64,000 nt of DNA, taken from contig NZ_JAVHJU010000001.1 of assembly GCF_031082405.1 (NCBI RefSeq), forward strand, positions 310,001 to 374,000, given 5' to 3'. Below are positions 59,122 through 64,000 of this stretch, piece after piece (position 1 is the first letter of the stretch; each line of letters starts with the position of its first letter). This DNA comes from Amycolatopsis sp. A133 (GTDB lineage: Bacteria > Actinomycetota > Actinomycetes > Mycobacteriales > Pseudonocardiaceae). A model generated the notes under the pieces. That model was given only the letters and a program-made list of their open reading frames with translations. It did not search any database and was not told the origin of the DNA. The position numbers and the translations under genes were made by a program.

Positions 59122-59619
59122 GTGAGCTTCGAAGAGTTCGTGGCGGAGCGGCTGGACGGGCTGCTCCGCTACGCCACCGTCCTGACGAACGATCCGCACC
59201 TGGCGCAGGACATCGTCCAGGACGTGCTGCTGCGCGTCCAGCAGCGGTGGGACGCCATCGCGACCCCGCCGGCGTACGTGCGGCGGATGGTGACCAACGA
59301 GTACCTGTCGTGGCGGCGGCGCGCGGTGCGGCGGATGGTGCCCAGCAGCCACGACGTCCTGGACGCGCTCGGCCCGCCGGCCCCCGACCCGTCGGCCGCC
59401 TACGACGAGCGGGACGCCATGCTCGGCCTGCTCGCCACGCTGCCCCGCAAGCAGCGCGCCGCCATCGTCCTGCGTTACTACGAGAACTACTCCGACGCCG
59501 AGATCGCCGCGGTCCTGCGCTGCGGCGCCTCCACCGTGCGCAGCCAGATCGCGCGGGCCCTGGCCACCCTGCGTCAGGCCCCGCACCCCACGTCCATCAC
59601 CACCGGAGCCCCCGAATGA
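59122..59619 (+). CDS. SigE-family (ECF) RNA polymerase sigma factor
   Basis: The 165-residue protein has region 2 ([24 protein letters not shown]) and region 4 ([45 protein letters not shown]). This is the actinobacterial SigE-type ECF group. The GTG at 59122 has GAGAGG six bases before it. Its stop overlaps the start of a membrane protein gene (ATGA), the usual layout for a sigma factor and its regulator. Confidence 0.9.
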   Translation: MSFEEFVAERLDGLLRYATVLTNDPHLAQDIVQDVLLRVQQRWDAIATPPAYVRRMVTNEYLSWRRRAVRRMVPSSHDVLDALGPPAPDPSAAYDERDAMLGLLATLPRKQRAAIVLRYYENYSDAEIAAVLRCGASTVRSQIARALATLRQAPHPTSITTGAPE

Positions 59620-60584
59620 CGCGCAGCGAGCACGAGACCGAGACGCTGATCCGGGAGAGCCTGGACCGCCTCGCCGCCCGCACCCCGGACGGCCACGCCG
59701 TCCGCGACGCGCTCGCGCGCGCCGGGCGGAAGCAGCGACCGGTAGCGCGGCTGGCCCTCGTCGCCGCCGCGGTCGTCGCGCTGGTCGCCGGGGTCGTCGC
59801 CGGCACCCAGCTGTTCACCACCACCGCGGTGGACCCGGCGGCCGGGCGGCCGGTGCTCGGCTACAGCCCCGGCTGGCTGCCGGCCGGCTTCACCGAGCAG
59901 TACCGCGAGGGCGGGCCCGGCACCGCGCCGCAGGTGCGGCGGTGGTTCGCCGGGGCCGCCGAAATCACGCTGTCGGCGTACTCCACCGCCGACCCGGCGT
60001 GGTCGCAGGCCGCGCTGAAGATCGCGTCGATCCGGGACCAGGTCCTGGTGCGCGGCCGGGTCGCCATGGTCACCGGCGACAGCGGGACGGCCGCGCTGCT
60101 GACCTGGCTCGCCGACGAGCAGCACGTGCTGACCGCGCAGGTCTCGGGCGTCCCGGACGCCCGCGCGGTCGCTCAGGACGTCGCCGATTCCGTCACCCCG
60201 CGCCCGGTCGGCGTCCGCGGCGAGCTGCGGTTCGGGCCGCTCCCGGCGGGGCTGGCCGAACGCTCGGCCGCGGTTCGGGGCACCGGCCCCGGCGACGCGA
60301 GCACCGAGCTGACCGCGGCGGCACCGGGCGGGCCGCCGGTCCGGGCCGCGGCCGGCGCGGGCTCGCCGGGGGTCGACGGCGCCGCGTCCGTCACCGTGCG
60401 CGGCGGGCCGGGGTTCTTGCTGCCGCCGGAGGACGGTGCCGCGACGGTCGCGGTCCGGCTGCCGTCGGGGCGCTGGCTGACGGTGACGGGCCCGCTGCCG
60501 GCGGCCGAGCTGATCGCCGTCGCGAACGGCGTCCAGCTCGACCCGGCACCGGACTACCACTGGCTCGGGCGGGCTACCAGCTGA
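59616..60584 (+). CDS. Membrane protein coupled to the sigma factor, possible anti-sigma factor
   Basis: The 322-residue protein has a short cytoplasmic part (1-42), one membrane segment (about 43-66) and a large outer domain. No zinc-binding HxxxCxxC of ZAS anti-sigma factors is seen. The role as a sigma regulator rests on the ATGA overlap and topology. It converges on the next gene with an 11-base overlap. Confidence 0.6.
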   Translation: MTRSEHETETLIRESLDRLAARTPDGHAVRDALARAGRKQRPVARLALVAAAVVALVAGVVAGTQLFTTTAVDPAAGRPVLGYSPGWLPAGFTEQYREGGPGTAPQVRRWFAGAAEITLSAYSTADPAWSQAALKIASIRDQVLVRGRVAMVTGDSGTAALLTWLADEQHVLTAQVSGVPDARAVAQDVADSVTPRPVGVRGELRFGPLPAGLAERSAAVRGTGPGDASTELTAAAPGGPPVRAAAGAGSPGVDGAASVTVRGGPGFLLPPEDGAATVAVRLPSGRWLTVTGPLPAAELIAVANGVQLDPAPDYHWLGRATS

Positions 60585-61512
60585 TCATCGGGAACCAGAT
60601 GATCCCGAGCCTGCCCAGCACGCGGACGTCCCAGTAGAGCAGCGTGAACGTGCCGCCGACGAGCAGCGCCACGCCGGTGACGGTCGCGATCCGGGCCGGT
60701 TTCGCGGCCAGCCAGCGCTGCACGCGCCCGCCCGTGGCGTAGGTCAGGACGAGGAACAGCACCGCCATGACGACGATGTTGCCGAGCGACTGCAGCGCGA
60801 ACGCGGCGGCACCGTAGAGCACGTTGTGCTGCTCGGCGGCGTCGCGGAACATGATCCGGAAGAGCGGGTACGGCCGACCGATCAGGAACCCGCCGATGAG
60901 CGCGCCCATCAGGACCAGCGGGGCGGCGGGGTGCCGGCGGGTGAAGCTCGCGAAGGGGTTGCGGAGGATGCCGAGGGCGATCAGGCCCATCAGCAGGAAG
61001 ATCAGGCCGACGACCCCGAAGGCGACCATCGACTGGATGCTGCGCGGGGAGAGCCCGGTGGTCTTGGCGGTGGAGAACTGCGGCATCCGCGTCCCGACGA
61101 GCGCGACGATCACGCCGTAGACCACGGACACGGTGAGCATGCCGGCGGCGATCCAGCCGAGCGGCTTGAGCGCGCTGCGCTTCCCGCCCGCCTGGTCACC
61201 CACCAGCGGGGCGACCGCCCCGAAGGCGGCGATGTTGCAGGCGGTGAAGGAGCCGGCGAGCCCGGAGACGAACGCGAAGAGCGTCCCGGCGAGAACGCCG
61301 CTGATCGGCGTGGCTTTCGCGTCGTGGCCGAGGAGCCCGTTCGCGACGCTGTCGCCGATCACCGAGTCGACGAACGGCGCCGACCAGATCGCGGTCAGCA
61401 CGAACCCCGCCAGGATCGCGGCGACGGCGATGACGGCCCGGCGCGCGGGATACGGCCCGGCGCCGAAGAAGCCCGCCTGCGGATGAACCGGTACTTGCTG
61501 GGTGACCGCCAT
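60574..61512 (-). CDS. Hypothetical polytopic membrane protein
   Basis: A 312-residue protein with about eight membrane segments; the first follows a 20-residue cytoplasmic start. GLAGSFTACNIAAFGAVAPL in the second segment has a lone cysteine that faintly recalls CcdA/DsbD-type transporters, but the usual paired cysteines are not clear. The ATG at 61512 is preferred. A 31-bp inverted repeat lies 34-64 bases upstream. Confidence 0.6.
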   Translation of the reverse strand: MAVTQQVPVHPQAGFFGAGPYPARRAVIAVAAILAGFVLTAIWSAPFVDSVIGDSVANGLLGHDAKATPISGVLAGTLFAFVSGLAGSFTACNIAAFGAVAPLVGDQAGGKRSALKPLGWIAAGMLTVSVVYGVIVALVGTRMPQFSTAKTTGLSPRSIQSMVAFGVVGLIFLLMGLIALGILRNPFASFTRRHPAAPLVLMGALIGGFLIGRPYPLFRIMFRDAAEQHNVLYGAAAFALQSLGNIVVMAVLFLVLTYATGGRVQRWLAAKPARIATVTGVALLVGGTFTLLYWDVRVLGRLGIIWFPMISW

Positions 61513-61545
61513 AACGCCCTCCAGGGTGCGGGGAATCAGCCCGCA

Positions 61546-61576
61546 AAGCGTTTCAGACACAGCTGTCGAAACGCTT
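61546..61576. promoter_or_regulatory. 31-bp inverted repeat upstream of the membrane protein gene
   Basis: AAGCGTTTC (61546-61554) and GAAACGCTT (61568-61576) are perfect complements with a 13-base spacer. Position and form suggest an operator. The divergent glycolipid-binding gene starts 68 bases away on the other side. Confidence 0.55.
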
Positions 61577-61643
61577 CCGCCGGGCGTGTGCGGTTTTGGC
61601 GCCGAAAGGCCTAGGCATTTTTCCCGCCCCGCTACGGTGAGGC

Positions 61644-62210
61644 ATGTCCTTCCCCGGCCACGCCGCCTGGCGGCACGAAGACACCCGCACCGGTTTCGAG
61701 GTGACCTGGTTCCGCCGCCACGGCGGGGGCTGGGTCGCCGAAGGCGCCACGACCGCGGTCGAGGACGGCGTCGCGTGGGCCGTGCGGTACTCGCTCACCA
61801 TCAGTCCGGAGTGGACACTCACCTCGGCGCGGATCGGCGGCGCCGGCGCGCGGGAGCTGGAGGTCGAAGCGGACGGCCGCGGGCACTGGCGGCTCGACGG
61901 GCGGCCCGCCCCGCACCTGGACGGCTGCCTCGACCTCGACCTCGAGTCGTCGGTGATGACGAACACCTTCCCGGTGCACCGGCTCGCCCTGCCGCCCGGC
62001 GGCCGCGCCGAGGCACCGGCCGCCTATGTGCGCGCGGCCGATTTCGGCGTCGAGCGGCTGGAGCAGACCTACGAGCACCTGACGCCGAACCGGTACCGCT
62101 ACGCGGCGCCGTCGTTCGGCTTCAGCTGCGTCCTCGACTACGACGGCTGCGGCCTGATCACCCGCTACCCCGGCATCGCCGTGCGCCACCCGGCTACGGT
62201 GTGCCCATGA
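61644..62210 (+). CDS. Putative glycolipid-binding family protein (DUF1089 type)
   Basis: The 188-residue protein has the HAAWRHEDTRTGFEVTWF start and VMTNTFPVHRLALPPGG plus LEQTYEHLTPNRYRYAAPSFGF of the DUF1089/putative glycolipid-binding family. The ligand is unproven. Its stop overlaps the next ATG, so the two are one unit. Confidence 0.75.
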   Translation: MSFPGHAAWRHEDTRTGFEVTWFRRHGGGWVAEGATTAVEDGVAWAVRYSLTISPEWTLTSARIGGAGARELEVEADGRGHWRLDGRPAPHLDGCLDLDLESSVMTNTFPVHRLALPPGGRAEAPAAYVRAADFGVERLEQTYEHLTPNRYRYAAPSFGFSCVLDYDGCGLITRYPGIAVRHPATVCP

Positions 62211-62593
62211 CCTCCGAGACCGACCGGCTCGCCGCCGAGCGCTACGTCGTCCTGACCACGTTCCGGCGGGACGGGCGGGCCGTCCCCACCCCGATCTGGG
62301 TCTCCGGCCACGACGGCGAGCTCGTGCTGTCGTCGGTGCGGAAGGCCGGGAAGGTCAAGCGCATCCGCAACGACGGCCGGGTCGAAGTCCAGGCCTGCGA
62401 CGTCCGCGGGCAGAAGACGCACGGCGCGAAGGTGTCCGGCCAGGCGCGGTTGCTCGACGCCGAGGGCACCGAGCGGGCCCGGCGCGCGATCGCCCGCAAG
62501 TACGGCATCGTCGGGCGCGTCACGATGTTCTTCTCGAAGCTGCGCGGCCCGGAGGACCGGACGGTCGGGATCGCCGTCAAACTGGACGGCTGA
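62207..62593 (+). CDS. PPOX-class F420-dependent oxidoreductase
   Basis: The 128-residue protein has the flavin-reductase/PNPOx split-barrel pattern. ERYVVLTTFRRDGRAVPTPIWVSGHDGELVLSS and KVKRIRNDGRVEVQACDVRG are typical of deazaflavin-dependent nitroreductase-like proteins. It is co-translated with the glycolipid-binding gene (ATGA) and overlaps the convergent GNAT gene by 17 bases. Confidence 0.85.
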   Translation: MTSETDRLAAERYVVLTTFRRDGRAVPTPIWVSGHDGELVLSSVRKAGKVKRIRNDGRVEVQACDVRGQKTHGAKVSGQARLLDAEGTERARRAIARKYGIVGRVTMFFSKLRGPEDRTVGIAVKLDG

Positions 62594-63053
62594 AGCTGCG
62601 GAACCCGCGCCGCAGGTAGTTCGGCAGCGCGTTCGGGTGATCGAGCGTCGAGGTGTGCAGCCAGACCCGGCGCGTCCCGGGCAGCGTCCAAGCGTCGGCG
62701 ACGACGAGGGTGAGCGCGTACCCGCCGAGTCCTTTCCCGACGAATTCCGGCAGCAGCCCGAATGTGGTGATCTCGACGTCGTTCCCTTGCTGCGGCTCGA
62801 AATCCGCGGCCCCGGCGACTTCACCCCGGTACTCGACGAGCCGGTATTCCCGGCGGGGCTCGGCCAGCCAGCGCGCCCATTCGCCGTCGCCGCGGGACGC
62901 GCTCGGCCACCGGTACGGCGTCCCGATCCGGACGTGCAGCTCGCGGATCAGCGGCCCGGGTCTGCTGGCCCGGAGCGCGAGGCCGTCAACGGCCGGAGCG
63001 GGGTTGAGCTGATGGACGGCGGTCATTTCGAGCTGGGTGATGATCTCCTCCAC
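62577..63053 (-). CDS. GNAT-family N-acetyltransferase
   Basis: The 158-residue protein has the GNAT core VEITTFGLLPEFVGKGLGGYALTLVVADAW with the acetyl-CoA loop, and a C-terminal NALPNYLRRGFRSFS. The start is a GTG at 63053; an ATG at 63026 is possible. The substrate is unknown. Confidence 0.8.
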   Translation of the reverse strand: MEEIITQLEMTAVHQLNPAPAVDGLALRASRPGPLIRELHVRIGTPYRWPSASRGDGEWARWLAEPRREYRLVEYRGEVAGAADFEPQQGNDVEITTFGLLPEFVGKGLGGYALTLVVADAWTLPGTRRVWLHTSTLDHPNALPNYLRRGFRSFSRPV

Positions 63054-63101
63054 CGCGGCAACCTACGACCACCGGGGGCGGCTGTCAGCCGCTTTTCGGC
63101 G

Positions 63102-63443
63102 TCAAACGGCGGCGCGCAGGGCCGCCGCCATGGCGGCGGAGTCGTGGTCGGGTCCGCAGCCCTCGACGAGGATCAGATCGCCCGGGATGTGGTCCGCGCG
63201 CAGGGCCAGGATCTCCCGGTAGGCGGGCGAGCCGTACCACTCGTGTGCCGCGGCGAGGCTCGGGAACTCGATGACCACGAGCCCGCCGGGCCAGTCGCCT
63301 TCCATGACGTGCACCGGCGCGCCGTGCACGAGGAACTTGCCGCCGTACGGATCGAGGGTCGCCTGGATGCGCTCCAGGTACTCGAAGACCTCCTCCGGCA
63401 GCACGGCGGGCGGGCGCAGGTGGGCGAGTCCGTAGGCGGTCAT
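63102..63443 (-). CDS. DUF1330 domain protein
   Basis: The 113-residue ferredoxin-like-fold protein has YGGKFLVHGAPVHVMEGDWPGGLVVIEFPSLAAAHEWYGSPAYREILALRAD, the DUF1330 signature. The family's function is not settled. The ATG at 63443 has GGAAGGA before it. It follows the TetR gene by 56 bases and may be its target. Confidence 0.85.
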   Translation of the reverse strand: MTAYGLAHLRPPAVLPEEVFEYLERIQATLDPYGGKFLVHGAPVHVMEGDWPGGLVVIEFPSLAAAHEWYGSPAYREILALRADHIPGDLILVEGCGPDHDSAAMAAALRAAV

Positions 63444-63499
63444 GGCGTTCCTTCCGTTGTCCTGGAAGGAATCTTGGCCTGCCGCCGGCGTGGGGTCGA

Positions 63500-64000
63500 T
63501 TACCCCGGAGGTAACGCGGGCTGACCCGCGAGCAACCGATCCACCAGCGCCGTCACCAGGTCTCGCCGCTGCTCGTCGGTGAACAGGTCGGGCAGCGTCA
63601 GGCGTTCCATGATCAGCCAGTTCAGCGCCAGCCACAGCAGCACGACCATCGTGCCGTCGCCGGGCAGGCCGGACTTCTCGTGGTAGGCGACGTTGAAGTC
63701 GACGTCCGCCCGGATGCGGCGGGTCAGCACGGCACGCAGCTCCGGACGGCGGGTGGCTTCCAGCCGCAGTTCCAGCAGCGCCAGGAAACCCGTCGGGAAC
63801 GCGGCCACGCGCTCGACGAGCTCGTGCATCAGCTCGGTGACCCGGGCCCGGTCGCGCGAGCCCGTCAGGCCGTCCGCGATGACCGCGTCGTCGACGAGCC
63901 GTTCGTAGACCCGCTCCCCCGCGTGCTTGAGGATCTCATCCCGGCTGGCGAAGTAGTTGGACGCCGTGCCGACCGGCACCCCGGCCTGCTGGTCGACCGC
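63500..64000 (-). CDS. TetR-family regulator (5' end outside window)
   Basis: The frame is open to the right edge, so the start lies beyond the window. VDQQAGVPVGTASNYFASRDEILKHAGERV is the second half of the TetR HTH. The rest is a ligand-binding domain with FPTGFLALLELRLEATRRPELRAVLT. It probably regulates the DUF1330 gene downstream. About 30 N-terminal residues are missing. Confidence 0.85.
   Translation of the reverse strand, partial: AVDQQAGVPVGTASNYFASRDEILKHAGERVYERLVDDAVIADGLTGSRDRARVTELMHELVERVAAFPTGFLALLELRLEATRRPELRAVLTRRIRADVDFNVAYHEKSGLPGDGTMVVLLWLALNWLIMERLTLPDLFTDEQRRDLVTALVDRLLAGQPALPPG

Overview
The window is about 64 kb of a very GC-rich chromosome with short intergenic gaps and many ATGA/GTGA start-stop overlaps. 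GTG starts are common, and several TANNNT -10 boxes sit 6-8 bases before a start codon, as in leaderless actinobacterial transcripts. The gene content is that of a Pseudonocardiaceae-type actinomycete, most likely Amycolatopsis or a close relative (inference, no search was possible). Supporting features are a mycothiol-dependent isomerase family protein, F420-type oxidoreductases, a PknL-like PASTA kinase with its Rv2175c partner, class II DAHP synthase and DUF5753 regulators. No rRNA, tRNA, IS element, phage gene or CRISPR array was seen.

Layout. 1-9.5 kb: C-terminal part of an Lhr-type helicase, a 46-bp tandem repeat, peptide deformylase, an ACT-GNAT fusion, a two-domain VOC protein, a mycothiol-dependent isomerase family protein, and a HEPN protein whose upstream region carries a perfect SOS box. 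YbaK, a GNAT protein and an EamA transporter follow. 9.5-27.3 kb: a block that parallels the mycobacterial metF-like/idsA2/Rv2175c/pknL/aroG neighbourhood. Here it also holds a DUF885 protein, a MerB-like protein, a GGPP synthase-crtI-crtB operon, an F420 oxidoreductase, a divergent CGNR regulator/MFS pair, an NfeD-like peptide plus flotillin, and a WS/DGAT acyltransferase. 27.3-32.5 kb: a decayed PAP2 gene, three secreted proteins (two of them serine hydrolases), and an aldo-keto reductase with a divergent AraC regulator. 32.5-38.9 kb: glutamate synthase gltBD. 38.9-40.9 kb: an SDR oxidoreductase and lgt.

40.9-47.3 kb interrupts the usual trpA-lgt neighbourhood. It carries a glutamine-synthetase-like enzyme divergent from a permease-amidohydrolase-M20 peptidase operon, then a Tat-exported peptidoglycan amidase and a Uma2 protein. 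The GS-like protein plus the amidohydrolase look like the two halves of FluG, so this may be a gamma-glutamylation route for an amine. 47.3-57.8 kb: the trp operon (trpE, membrane protein, trpC, trpB, trpA), a TetR regulator, a DUF5753 regulator with a DUF397 relic, and a hisF-hisI unit. 57.9-64 kb: a beta-propeller phytase, a SigE-type sigma factor with a membrane partner, several small enzymes, and a TetR gene cut by the window edge.

The strongest candidates for something new are the SOS-box-linked HEPN protein with seven sliding-clamp-like motifs, the GS/FluG cassette, the CCAATGTGGCGTT hairpin repeats between convergent genes, and the kinase-NfeD-flotillin group.
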